Assembly: GCA_030549335.1 (NCBI GenBank)
Contig: CM060198.1
Coordinates: 43,936,353 to 44,000,352, forward strand
Source: Pontederia crassipes
Lineage: Eukaryota; Streptophyta; Magnoliopsida; Commelinales; Pontederiaceae
Length of the DNA stretch: 64,000 nucleotides
Reading direction: 5' to 3'
Both the position numbers and the translations under genes were made by a program. The notes beneath the pieces were generated by a model. That model was not told the DNA's origin. It saw only the letters and a list, made by a program, of their open reading frames with translations, and ran no database searches. Shown here in pieces: positions 47,380 through 58,760 of this stretch (position 1 is its first letter; each line of letters begins with the position of its first letter).

Positions 47380-48690
47380 ATGATTCCTAAGATTGTTTTT
47401 CGTTATAGAAATAGTCTTATCGCTATTTTGTGTATTTTTCAAAGAGACATTTTCTTATTTTAATTTTTCTAATGAACATGCTAGTTTTACAATTTCACAT
47501 GCATGTGTAATTTCCGAAGTTTCAATTTCATTTTTGAGATTTTCATTTTCCATAAAACATGTATCATTTTCTTCTTTTAATTTTTCAATCCCATGTATTA
47601 ATTTTTCATTTTCCTATTTAATTGAAAAATATCTTTTTATAAGAGAGGAGAGTTCTTTGTTTATGCCTAAAGAAAGGCTTTTTTCGGAAGAGATAGATGA
47701 GTCATAATTTGAATTTGAAGTGTTAAAAGTTACCTCATCGTTGTAAGCCATTAAGCATAGGTATGCTTCATCACTGGAGGAGCCTGATGAGTTACTTGTT
47801 TCACTTGACTCTTCATACTTTTCTGTTTACCTTTTCGAAATGTTTCTTCTTTGTGATTTTTGTATGATCTTCGGGTAGGCTTCTCATTCTTTTCTTTGTT
47901 CTTTACCAATTTGAGATATTTGTCAAGCCTTCTTGTATAACGGATGAGTCTCTTTTCATCCACTTCTTCTTCACTTGAGTCATCTTCATTTCCGCTTGCT
48001 TTCGAAGCCATGTCTTCTTTTTGGGAACATTGGATTCTGCTCTTCTTGAATTCCGATCTCATAAGTTAGAAGTGAATCATTAAGATCATCAAAATTCAAT
48101 TTGTTTAGTTTTTTTTTCTTCGATCACCGTCCTTTTTGTATGTCATTGGGATGAAAGAGACCTGCGAATCTTTTTTACTTTTGGGAGGTTAGTTCTCGGC
48201 TCGTCGAAAGAGGTTAAGCCATTCACAATATCATTAAATCGAACAATCATAACATTTATGGATTCATTTTCATGCCTCTTGAAGGAATCATATTGATGAT
48301 TCAAAATATTTAATTTAGGTTATTTGACTTTATCTGTTCCTTCATAAGTAGTAGCAAGTTTTTCCAAATTTCAGTTGCACTTTCACAGTTAGAAATCCGA
48401 TTAAAATTCGTTGAATCCAAAGAACAATAAAAAATATTCTTTGCTTTCCAATCCAACTTCAAAAAAGTTTTCTATCTTTCGTCATGTTCGGAAGGTAATT
48501 TTTCATGTAAATAATAATAGCCTTTTTCAACAATATCTCACATGTTTATGTCAATAGAACATATGTAGGATTGAATCTTAATTTTCCAATATGTAAAATT
48601 TGACGCATTTAAAAGAGGAGGATGACTAATTGATTGACCTTTGGCAAAAACAAATCCACTTGATGCCATAGCTCTTAAGATGGTTAGATC
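47380..48690 (-). pseudogene. gag: Degenerate gag of the pol-less copia element
   Basis: Minus-strand frames give, in order: NASNFTYWKIKIQSYICSID (about 48540-48610), FLKLDWKAKNIFYCSLD, ATEIWKNLL and ESINVMIVRFNDIVNG (about 48220-48270), which are the UBN2/gag pattern of copia elements. A lysine-rich C-terminal part follows (47751-48062, EKRLIRYTRRLDKYLKLVK). Several stop codons interrupt it, and the expected zinc knuckle near 47280-47320 has lost its cysteines. No downstream protease or RT exists. Confidence 0.8.
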
Positions 48691-48758
48691 TTTAAAAATA
48701 ATTAAATCTTAAAAGATTATATCTAAAAATGATTAGATTTTAAAAATAATAGCAAATC

Positions 48759-48770
48759 GCTTTGATACCA
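48759..48770 (-). promoter_or_regulatory. Primer binding site of the pol-less copia element
   Basis: TGGTATCAAAGC on the minus strand, two bases after the 5' LTR end; one mismatch from the initiator Met tRNA type TGGTATCAGAGC. Confidence 0.75.
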
Positions 48771-48772
48771 AT

Positions 48773-49917
48773 TGTAAGATCCCAAAGGGCACCAAGAGGG
48801 GCAGTGAATTGGTGTTCAATTTGAAAATATCGATTTCACAAAAATTATTGTGAAAGTTTAAAATCAATTCTTAAAACCTTTGCAATTCAGATTATAAACA
48901 CAATATGAGAGAGAAAGAGAGTGAGAGAAATTAAACACAATGAACATGGGTAGTCGTTATCTAGGTTCGGCCACACCTTGGCGTACATTCCCGCTCTGAC
49001 TGATCGACCTCGAGACCACCAAAGATTCCACTAGCACTTTCTTTGTTCCAAATGGGGCAAGGAAGAAAGCCCTTTATGCAACCACATTTTCTCTGCTTCG
49101 AGAAGCAAGACAACCTCTCCTTCTAATCTTTTCTCTCGTTCAAGAGGTAAGATTTTGAACCACTTTTACACAAAAGCTCTCACAATCTTTCTGAAAAATG
49201 ATTTCTCTCTTTGAAAATAGAACACTCACAAGAAGAGAAGAGAGAAAGAAAGAAAGCATTAAATGATAACTTCAAGAGAAATGGTCTTCTTTTGATTTCT
49301 TGAAGTTTTGCTTCAATGCTTGACTTGGTGCCTTTGCTTCTGGCTTTGGCACTCCTTTTATAGGCTCTAGCATGTGAAAAATTCATCTAGAATTTATTCC
49401 ACATTTTTCTCCTTAAAATATAGCCATTACTATTTATTATAGTAATAGACCGATCAATCGTGCTAATGGACCGGTCGATCAGTCTATATGACCATTGTAC
49501 TCATTTCTTCAACTTCTGCCCATGGTCGGTTGATCGAACTGTTGACCGTATTGTCTTGGTGTCAATCAGTTTTGATCGGTCGACCGACACCTCCATTTGG
49601 TCGACCGGCATTGTCGATCGGCCTTCTTTGCTTCGATTGACAAGTTAACCGACTTGCATTATTTTGAGCATAACATTTTGCACAGTTATCCTAATTTGAT
49701 AATCTTATATTCTATACATAGCTAACAAGATTCTCTACAAATTTGATATTCATGATTCATCCAAAATCTAATAAGACCAATGTCAATTATTTAATCAAAG
49801 TGTAGTGCCTAAAGTTATCTCTTTTTCTTTAAACATTTTCAGCATTTTAACTTTTATCATTCGAGGTTTGTATCATTAAAATATAATTTTATATGACATT
49901 AGAATTTTGACCCAACA
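48773..49917 (-). repeat. 5' LTR of the pol-less copia element
   Basis: Starts TGTTGGG at 49917 and ends ATCTTACA at 48773. It matches the other Sirevirus-like LTRs. Palindrome cluster at 49440-49650 and TATA box (TATAAAAG on the minus strand) near 49352-49359. Confidence 0.85.
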
Positions 49918-51094
49918 GCAGCCACCTCCTTAAAACATATCTGTATTGCCATCAAATTGAGTTTTGGATGAAACAAATTTGATTCTTAATTTTTTTTAAG
50001 TTAGTAATTTATAAATCAAAATAAAATAAATTATATAACACAAAAAATGTATTCATAAAATAAATTATATAACACAATCAAAATAAATGATATCGTCATC
50101 CGTTGTAGCGGGGGTAGGCTGAAATGGTCCGGAATGGTTGACGGACACTATCATAGAATAATCATTAGCTTAATACCAACTCAAATTAAATAAATTATGT
50201 ATGAAATAAAGTTCTCACCTCACGTAGTATCCATCAGTGCGTAGTATGTGCCTGCTCGATCATTGCCGTGTGGTCATATATACTCACCAATTGAAGTGAC
50301 ACTGGAATGTGATGATCTAGCTATATGTCCCATTCGTAGTGTAGTAACTATCACATTAAAATAAAAAATAATTTATGCAATTCCATGGCAAATATAAATT
50401 AAATAACATGATCTAATATGCAATGTATTTTGGTCACCATCATGTGGTTGTGTCATGCGAACACTAGAATGCGTCTTCATGTCTTGTTGACGTCGTAGCA
50501 ATTGTCACCTTTGAAACAAAAAAGTTAAAACAATTGCATGTAGATGATAAATTAAATGCATAATAAATAACTCAGCGGGATATGCAATGTATGTCGATTG
50601 CTGTCGTGCAATCCACAATGTGATGATCTGATTATGCATCCCGTCGGTGGCATAGTCATCTGTCATCATTAGACAAAAAATTATTGATAAGTTAAATGTT
50701 GAATATAAATTAAATAAATAATAAATGTGACACCTAGTGGTTGAGATGACTCACTGATATTGAGTGAGCGCCTAGAAGAATAGAACAATACGAAGGCTCG
50801 ACCTTTAGTAACCATACTTGAAACTAATTATTAAGGTTGTGCCATGATAAATATTTCATTCATGAAGTTAAAAACAAATAATTGTGCAGTTTGTTACCAA
50901 AGCAACTACGTGATTCACTCGTTTATTTTATATTCTTATTCATTTTCCTAATCTTGATTGTTGTCACTATAATCTTGATTGATGTCATTGTCAATAAAAT
51001 TGTCAGTGTTTGCTTCCAAAGATCACTTGAATTGAACTATTCCATTGACTCAATGTCATCCACTAATTAAATATTCTCAACATTTTTTACTACA
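49918..51094 (-). other. Continuation of the older CACTA-like element, coding unclear
   Basis: AT-rich DNA with three spaced segments sharing GTGATGATCT, TGCAATGTAT and GTAGTATCCATC-like strings (about 50210-50350, 50420-50520, 50570-50660), looking like short exons separated by AT-rich introns. I cannot assign a protein family. The position between the CACTA terminus at 44503 and the TNP2-associated remnants suggests the 3' part of that transposon. Confidence 0.3.
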
Positions 51095-51480
51095 TCAATT
51101 ACCTAGTTCACTCAATTTTCTTAATAAAGTTTCACGAATAGCTACCATTGGTTCAGTTAAGAATAGTAAACTTCTCACACGCCCACCATTCATCCTTGAC
51201 TTCTTTTGATAGATACTTACTACAATACACTTGTTGTGCTTATTTTTTTCTACCAATACAAATGAATCATATGATTGTATCATTGGAGGCTTAATATACA
51301 CCAATTTAAAATTTTGATCGATCCTAACTCCTTATTCTAGATCAAACCAATAAATTTTTAGCACCACAATTTTGTTGAATTTCCCCAAATAGGTCAACTT
51401 TATGATTTCTTTTATAATAATGTAGTAATTTAACTCGTTGTACCATACATGTTTCTTAGAAAACATTTGCCGCTATTAAT
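51095..51480 (-). pseudogene. Remnant of a CACTA transposase C-terminal domain (DUF4216-like)
   Basis: The minus-strand reading gives LTYLGKFNKIVVLKIYWFDL, a stop, GVRIDQNFKLVYIKP and YDSFVLVEKN. This matches the order in the DUF4216 domain at the end of TNP2-type CACTA transposases (Tyr-Gly, hydrophobic strand with Lys-x-x-Trp-Phe-Asp, Gly-Val-Arg, then Pro-Phe-Val-Leu). Stop codons and a frameshift are present. The call is by eye. Confidence 0.5.
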
Positions 51481-51850
51481 AGTTGAATGTTATAACTACA
51501 TGCTTGTAAGCATTAACTACTACGCCGCAATAACTACATGTTTATTTACACGACCCATAACTAAAATATCAAATTCTTAAATTTGTTACTCAACCATTAA
51601 TACCCTATCATATGATGAAAAAAAGTAAATTAAAATTTATAAAAATAAAAGCAATATTTTGCGAACAATAAGAAGGAGTTATTACTTCGCTTCTCAATCG
51701 CTAGGCAAAATGTTCATTTCTTACTTCACCAATTCATCGTTTGAGATTAATGGATTCATTTTTCTTTACAATTCTTCAAACTTTTTGAATTCAAATATTG
51801 TCATTCAGTGAAATCACATAGGAATAATTGATAGCAAACTTTATAACATA

Positions 51851-52120
51851 TTAAATAAATATTATTATTTGAGATACAGTGTCACTACAATTTATAAGCA
51901 CATAATTCTCAACAGATGTGAGATCTCCATTGCTCCAGATAACTTTGTATCTTTTATGAAGAAGATGGCATAGGTATTTGAAGATGGTCAAACTATTTAT
52001 GTTAGCTACTCCTTCATCACCACCGTCATTGTTTCTTGAAACTTGCGTATGGCATGATTGTAAATGTGGCTCAAAGTTCAATGAAGTGAAGTTGGACACC
52101 TTCTCAATGAAACATCCCTC
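51851..52120 (-). pseudogene. Remnant of a CACTA TNP2-associated region (after DUF4218)
   Basis: Minus-strand frame with EGCFIEKVSNFTSLNFEPHL, then YKVIWSNGDLTSVENYVLIN and CSD. The pattern EGxxIExxxxF, a variable loop, then ENYVLxNC resembles the stretch following DUF4218 in TNP2 transposases. It lies in the right place, upstream of the DUF4216-like remnant. Confidence 0.45.
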
Positions 52121-54414
52121 ACATATAGAACATGTAACGTCCTATGTTTTTTTCAAAAAAGTTGTAAATACATCAAAAAGGAAGGGCATTTTCATCTTCC
52201 ATAGAGTAGGGCAGCAACAATCAAAAAAGAAAGAAAGCCATGGTAAGCCAAAATGGAGGAGAAAGAAGACTTGTCTTCCTCTCCTCCATTGTGCATTGTT
52301 CACACCAGATTTGCTACAATGTGCCCAATTCCCGCTTGTCATTCTCTGCCATCCGACCTTCATTTTTCAAACGAGAGTACCATTGGAAATAGGATGACGA
52401 GACGAACATTTGACATGGGTTATGAGAATATCGATTCACTGTAGACTAAGAACAAAGCTTCAAACGTGGAAAAGGGGAAAAATGCCAATGACCTAGTTTT
52501 GGCTCTGATTTGCGTCGATTCTTCCATAGGTAAGTTAATATTAGTGCACTGTATTCTTCCATTAGTTAGATAGTCACACCTATTGAATCTAGTAGCACAC
52601 GTTTCACATAACGAAGACTTGATCAGCTCTAATTCACCACCGGTCCTGTATGGAATTTAAGCTTGAAAGTTCATTTCCATTATTTTGATCCCTTAAATAG
52701 AGCGGAATGCAGAGATAGAAGTAAGGTTGTACTAGACGTCGAAAGAGTGAGAGAAACAAGATCAACAACTCGATGTAGTAACTCCGACGAGTGGGTTGCC
52801 CAAAGCAACCCCGAAGCTTCATGGGCGTGAATCAAAAGTAATGATCCGTGATAATAAATATTATATTGGTAGCTCCTTCGTGATATCTATTATAGTGATG
52901 TTATGACACGACTTTGTGGCTAAGGCTATTATGCTTGTCTCATGACCCATTATTTTCTATGTTCCTGCTTGTTAACTCTTGTGTTGTTTGTGATGTTCAT
53001 TTAATGAAGCATGATTATAAATAGTAACATTCATGATAGATGGTAATGACCCGAGAGTGTAATCTTCAATGTGTAATTTTGACATAATAGTCCATGAGCT
53101 AAAGCTCGTAAAGGTCGTGATATGTTAGTCATGGCCTTTATTTAGCGACTTTTGAGGCATGATCTCGTTCTTATGGGACATGATACTTTAGGTGTTCCTA
53201 ATTCATATAAAAGTTGAACCTAATTACCTTTTGATTAAATTAATTCATACAAAAGTTGACTAAGTTTGTTTTTAATCATTTTAACTCATCTTAAGTTCAT
53301 CAACATCAATAGTTTAGTATAGTTTAGCATTTATTTTCCTGTTATAATTTTTTACAATTTCTTCTATTACAACCTTACTATTTCATATTAGTCTCTGAAA
53401 TTAGTTTAGTTACGCAAGTTAATTCCTTTGTAAATCGACAACCATTACTCACTATACTTTATTACTTGAGCGACTAGTACACTTACTAGCATTATATTGT
53501 TAACTCTTGCATCAGTGACCACTTTCTAAAGCAATCTCACTCTCGTGTAGAATAGCCTTAGAATTTGCAAACTAAAATCACTTAATTAAGTTGTCTAATA
53601 CACTCTTGTGAATTAAGATAGCCTAAGTGATACCTATCCATGTGGGATCATCTTTCGATTTCACCTTATATCATCCTCAACCAAGTTAGCCTCAGCTTCA
53701 CCCGATGATCGTACTAGATATCTCTCTTATTGAATATAAAGATTTAGCTAACCTTTCAGGTTGAGCTGAAATCCCAGCAATAGATATTGACCCTCTTGGA
53801 CAATGATAGATCAAGGATAGAGGAGAGCAAAATAATACAACACTCAGATTGATTCCAAATTCAACTCTTGATTTCTCTTTGATATGATGTTCAATCCCCA
53901 TTTGGCATAACTTTGCAATAATCCAACGTCTCGGTTCTTGGACTATTATCAAAGAGTAAGAACATCCTCTCGTATAGAGGTTATTGATATCAAAATAAAA
54001 AAAGGCATTCGAGTTGCACTATTAAGAATCAGAACATATCAAAATAGGGAATGCAGAAATAAAATAGTCACCATAAATATACTAGATAGTAGATAATTGC
54101 AGGGCATTAAAGCATGAAAATAGATTGTTCAGAAATAACATTTCTTCAGCATTCCCAATCCTAACTGACTGATTAGTTGTTCATAGTCACATCACAATGA
54201 AGTCAACTAGTTTTCATGTTCATGATGCAAAAAAATAGGAAAGAGGAAAAGCTAAAAGTGGTTGGAACTCGATTCTCCTTCCTCTGTGTGATCCTCAGCA
54301 GATGGAAGAATGGTTGCATTCCTCTTTTTAGTTGCCTTCTTTTTTTTCTCTTATAGTCCTAGGATTTCTTATCCCCTTTTCATCTGCTCCCTTCTCCTTT
54401 TTTGCCACCTCTCT
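52121..54414. other. Intergenic, no gene recognised
   Basis: Only short frames (for example 51978-52397 plus, 52634-52822 minus and 53698-53952 minus), without recognisable domains or homologous copies elsewhere in the window. The far end of the CACTA element must lie in or before this stretch but its terminus is not visible. Confidence 0.5.
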
Positions 54415-55550
54415 TATTGGAACAAAGATTTTATGCTTTATCAAATTATATTTTGATGATACAAACATCGAATAATCATAATATATATTTAAAGTGCAAA
54501 AAAAGTTCAATTTAGAATGGATTATTTTATGCACAAAAGTTGAAGTTAATATTTGAGTATGTTTCATTTATATTTGGACGAACATGTGAATATGAAAGTT
54601 AATTCTTATTGGATTTCCAAAAAATCAAAAGTCACCTCATTCCAATTACTATGTAAAAAGATAATTTTAAAATAGTGCAAGATGATCGATCAGCCACTCT
54701 TGTCAATCAATCGACCAGTCAAGTAAACTAGTTGACTAGTTAAAATTGAGAATTCTCAAATCATGTGATATTTTTGAAGATCATTCGACTGGATGGAGGC
54801 ATTGGTCGAACAGTGACATAAGTATTGGGTAAGCGGTCCACCAAGCGAAATGCACTCTAACAGCTAGTTTTTTTACCAAATCAAAGGGCAACGATCATAT
54901 TAACCAAAGAGGCATATAAAAGGAGTCCAAGGGGTGCAGAATCAATCAATACTTCAAGGGAAACATGAAGCACAAAAGGAAAATAATTTTCTTGATGTTA
55001 TTGAGCCATATTATTGGATCTTCTCTCCTTTCTCTCTTCTCTTTGTAAACGAGAGAAATATTTGTTTTGAAATTTGGGTGTGAGCTCCTGTGTAGAAGAG
55101 GTTTTATCTTACCTCTCATGTTAGAGAAAAGATTAAGAGTGCTCTTAAAAGAGATGTGCCTACCTCTTGAGTGAAGAATTGACAAGTAAAAGTTTCTTAG
55201 CAGGAGAGGTTGCCTTGCCTTTCGAAGTGAATAAGAAGATGGTGTAAAGGCTATTTAGAATGAAAAAAAAGGTGTTAGTAAAATATCCGACGATCTCTAA
55301 AGTCAGAGCAGAGAACAAAGGTGTTACCGAACCTCATCAACAAATCGCCTTGCATTCTTGTATTTGTCTTTCTCTCTCCCTCTCCTTCCTATTATATTTT
55401 GCATGTAATCTGATTATTATTGTGTTAGTTTAAAGTTTACTGAATTGGTTTAGCTTTCACGATATATTTTGTAAAATCAATATTTTCTGTAAAACCCCAA
55501 TTCACCCGCCACCTCCAATCCACCTCCTCTTGGTGCCTTGTGATCCAACA
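54415..55550 (+). mobile_element. Solo Sirevirus-like LTR
   Basis: Starts TATTGG (decayed TGTTGG) and ends TGGTGCCTTGTGATCCAACA. Flanks TCTCT (54410-54414) and TTTCT (55551-55555) fit a target duplication with one change. TATAAAAG is at 54916-54923. The palindrome cluster (54685-54850) is more decayed than in the other copies, so this is likely an older insertion. The DNA on both sides (54230-54410 and 55556-55760) seems to be one interrupted, unrecognised sequence. Confidence 0.8.
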
Positions 55551-55555
55551 TTTCT

Positions 55556-56085
55556 TCCATTGGAATCTCCCTACAACTGTCAAAAAGGAATCTGCAATTG
55601 CAATATAGTCTTTTGTCTTCTAGAGGCAAGACATGTTAGAGGAGGGGAAGTGATGTCATCCACTTGCATGCCTTGCTGATGTAAGCCCTTTATCCTTTTC
55701 TCCGGAAGAACTTTCACCTCCCAAAAGTTCTCTAGAGCTCAAAGGTACTACAAATACATAAGCAACAAAGAGAAGTGGCAAGAATTTGTCCCAAAAAGAT
55801 CAAATTTCTATGTTTTTACAAAAATGATGTAGATAAATTTATAAAACTAGAAAATAAAAAATTAAGATAATATACATGCATTAATATGTATAGAGAGAGT
55901 AAAATGCATGTTTTAACATATGATATTTCTCTACATCAATGTTCCTAACGTATCATATTATCCCACTCTAAATTTTGACTTGCACAATTTTACATTACAA
56001 AATTATGAACCCAAGGACAAATCTAATAGTATTTATATAGTACAAAGATTCAAGGTAACAGTAGGCTACTATGTTACTGTGATAC
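55556..56085. other. Intergenic, nothing recognised
   Basis: No coding region, terminal repeat or RNA gene seen. The left part continues the sequence interrupted by the solo LTR. Confidence 0.45.
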
Positions 56086-56709
56086 GGGATGACATATTTT
56101 GGTTAAATGGTGTGAGTTAAATAAAAGCGAATATTTAATCTATTTTCACTTATATAATGATAATATATTTTAGTTGTAGTATAATTAATTAATTAATTAA
56201 ATTAGTAGTACATCAAACTACCTCTAACTCCTCCTCCTCCTCCTCCTCCTCCTCCTCCTCCTCCTCCTCCTCCTCCTCCTCCTCCTCCTCCTCCTCAGTT
56301 GTTCATACCCTAATATCATTTTAAAAATTTTATGTAATATCCCCACTTTCTAGGAGGGCCTTTTGATAATAAAGAAATACTTACAAAAGTTCTCACTATA
56401 AGGCCTTTTGATAGGGATGACATATTTTGGTTAAATGGTGTGAGTTAAATAAAAGCGAATATTTAATCTATTTTCACTTATATAATGATAATATATTTTA
56501 GTTGTAGTATAATTAATTAATTAATTAAATTAGTAGTACATCAAACTACCTCTAACTCCTCCTCCTCCTCCTCCTCCTCCTCCTCCTCCTCCTCCTCCTC
56601 CTCCTCCTCAGTTGTTCATACCCTAATATCATTTTAAAAATTTTATGTAATATCCCCACTTTCTAGGAAGGCCTTTTGATAATAAAGAAATACTTACAAA
56701 AGTTCTCAC
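56086..56709. repeat. Tandem duplication of about 300 bp containing a (CTC)n microsatellite
   Basis: GGGATGACATATTTTGG... to GTTCTCAC at 56086-56389 recurs at 56414-56709. Each unit holds a pure trinucleotide run, 56227-56296 (about 70 bp) and 56556-56609 (about 54 bp). Apart from the microsatellite length the units are nearly identical, so the duplication is recent. Confidence 0.9.
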
Positions 56710-57950
56710 AAAAGAAATACTTAAAAATTACAAAAGCACGAAACCCTAAAACATCATCAATTTTTATAGGGCCTTTTGATCAAATCCTCTCTTTCACATC
56801 TTCTTCTTTATCAAAATTAAGAATTTGAGTCATATTTCTCTTTGATAGTGGGAGCTATTGAAGAGGATCTGAAGAAGAGTTCAAAGATTGTTAATTCATG
56901 AAAAAGAAATAAGCTTCTGGACAGGAAATGCTAAGAAAAAAAGGATGATTGAAAATCATTTTAACTCTAAAATTTCAGGCACGTAAAATTGAATTTGTCT
57001 TATATCAAATTAATTTGGAATATAATGGTTCCTAATCTTTCATGCTTATCATTTCTTCCATTTTTGTATGAATCGACTCTCAACTTTTAATACAATGATA
57101 TAAGTGTGTTTTGTTCACTACATTGAAAAATTCCCTTTCATATGTCCAATTCGTGTTACCCATATATTAACACATTGAGAAAGGTAATCTCCTAGGAATT
57201 ACATTGAAAAATCATCTATCTTGTGGTAATTTTTTTGTAATTGAGTTTTCTCATAATCATATATTCTGTTCATCAATCAGAGAGGTATTGATGCATTTTT
57301 AATAGAGAAAAATTATCTCAATTGTGAGAGTAGTTGAGGTGATATCTTTAACAATGCCATTTGTAGTGAGCACTAAAATGATTGAACTATCAATGTTACA
57401 TTTCTACTTGTGTTGATACTATCTTTGAATCTAATATGTATGAATGTGGTGAAACTAGTTCAACTATCATCCTCATTGAGACACTTTACACTTTTGTTAT
57501 GTACTCCTTCGATTAGTTTTCATCATTTGAAAACTATAAATAAAATATAGTAATTCCATATTTCATTCTACAACTATAATATTTTTATCTTTCATTAATT
57601 AGATTATCACTTATAATTTAGGATATTTAGTTCCTATCTAGTCATAATATTTTTTTCTCCTTGTTAACATGATACCCTATATACTACAATCAATGTATAG
57701 GGCTCTTTTCGTTAATTCAATCGGTATAGGGATTCTTTTAAAACTCTAAACTAAATCATTTTAGTTACCTAGCATTCATACCTCTCCATATATTCACACA
57801 TTTTCACACTCTTGGGTAACATATGAGTGTAGATGTTGACTTTTGATATTTATGTTCATTGGCCTAGTCTTTACCTAGCATGATAATCATGATTAATTTA
57901 CTTGGGTAGTAAATTTCAATCAAATAGCAAATATGTCCTATTTCATTTGT
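56710..57950. other. Intergenic, no gene recognised
   Basis: AT-rich DNA with no recognisable coding region or repeat structure. Confidence 0.5.
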
Positions 57951-58760
57951 TGGTTTAGAAGGCACCAAAACAAGAATGAATTGGTGTGTTAAAATTTATT
58001 TATCAAATTAATCATAGAAGCACAAATCATTGCGCAAAACTCAAATAATTAAAGCATAACACAATAAGAGTGAGAAGGAAGGAAGGAGGAAATATGAACA
58101 CAAAATGCAAGGGATTAGTGATGAAATTTGACCCATACTCTCTACTATGACTTCTTGACCTCGATATCATCAAAGATCTATTAGCATACCATCTTTCCTT
58201 TCAAAGGGTATAAAGAAGAAATCACACTATCTAATCTCCACTTTCAGAAATACTACTTATACTCTTTGAAAATTGTCATCCATTTTTCTTCAATTAAAAG
58301 TTAGATACTTCTTTTATCACAATGTATTTAATTTTCACAATACAATATGGCACATACACCTTCTTCCTAGTACAATCAAGTACAAAGAACAAAAAAAGAG
58401 AAGTATACAAATATTTATGAGTTTGAGTTCACAATGTTTTCTCTTGGTCAATAATATATATTTTTAAATTCCTGGACTTTTTTAAATATCTTAGACTTCT
58501 TTTATAATTTTCAACTTTGCATATGGTTGTTGCATCTCAAAACCAACTATTATTCACTTGTCGTCACATTTTCTGATGCTGAACTTTTGTTAATGCAAAT
58601 TTAGATGTCAAAAGATGAAGTTTGGAGGTTGTGATGTCTGAATCTATTGTCGGCAATAAATCTTCTCTTGCTAGTTACGTGGATCTCACTATTTATATTT
58701 AACTTCGAAAGTTATGTTATGATATCATTGCCAATAAAAATTTAGTTACATTTATTCATT
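57951..58760 (-). repeat. Decayed Sirevirus-like LTR fragment
   Basis: GGCACCAAAACAAGAATGAATTGGTGTG at its left end matches the 3' end of the minus-oriented LTR at 48781 (GGCACCAAGAGG...GAATTGGTGTT). Similar order follows: the ACACAA..GAGAGAAGG-like part, the TGACTTCTTGACCTCGA and CATCAAAGAT parts, and CTTTCAAAGGG. The right side fades out near 58650-58760, where it reaches CATATGGTTGTTGCAT. No target duplication identified. Confidence 0.5.

Larger units (their letters stand above)
46161..49917 (-). mobile_element. Pol-less Ty1/copia (Sirevirus-like) element, minus strand
   Basis: 5' LTR 48773-49917, primer site, degenerate gag, no pol, polypurine tract (AGAGGAGAT type, 46457-46470), and a shortened 3' LTR 46161-46456. 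The join between the gag end (WVPK) and the noncoding polypurine region (GTGTGCCTCACATGTAAAG, reverse strand near 47145-47170) is the same as in the element at 1-1774, so both descend from one deleted parent. The 3' LTR keeps both ends (TGTTGGG and ATCCTACA) but lacks most of the middle, including the palindrome cluster and TATA box. No clear target duplication: the flanks are CTAAA and GCAGC. Confidence 0.82.

Noticed and set aside
54230..55760. Possible exons of a host gene on either side of the solo LTR
   Set aside because: The Lys/Glu-rich minus-strand reading at 54328-54410 continues into the LTR, and no family could be recognised on either side.
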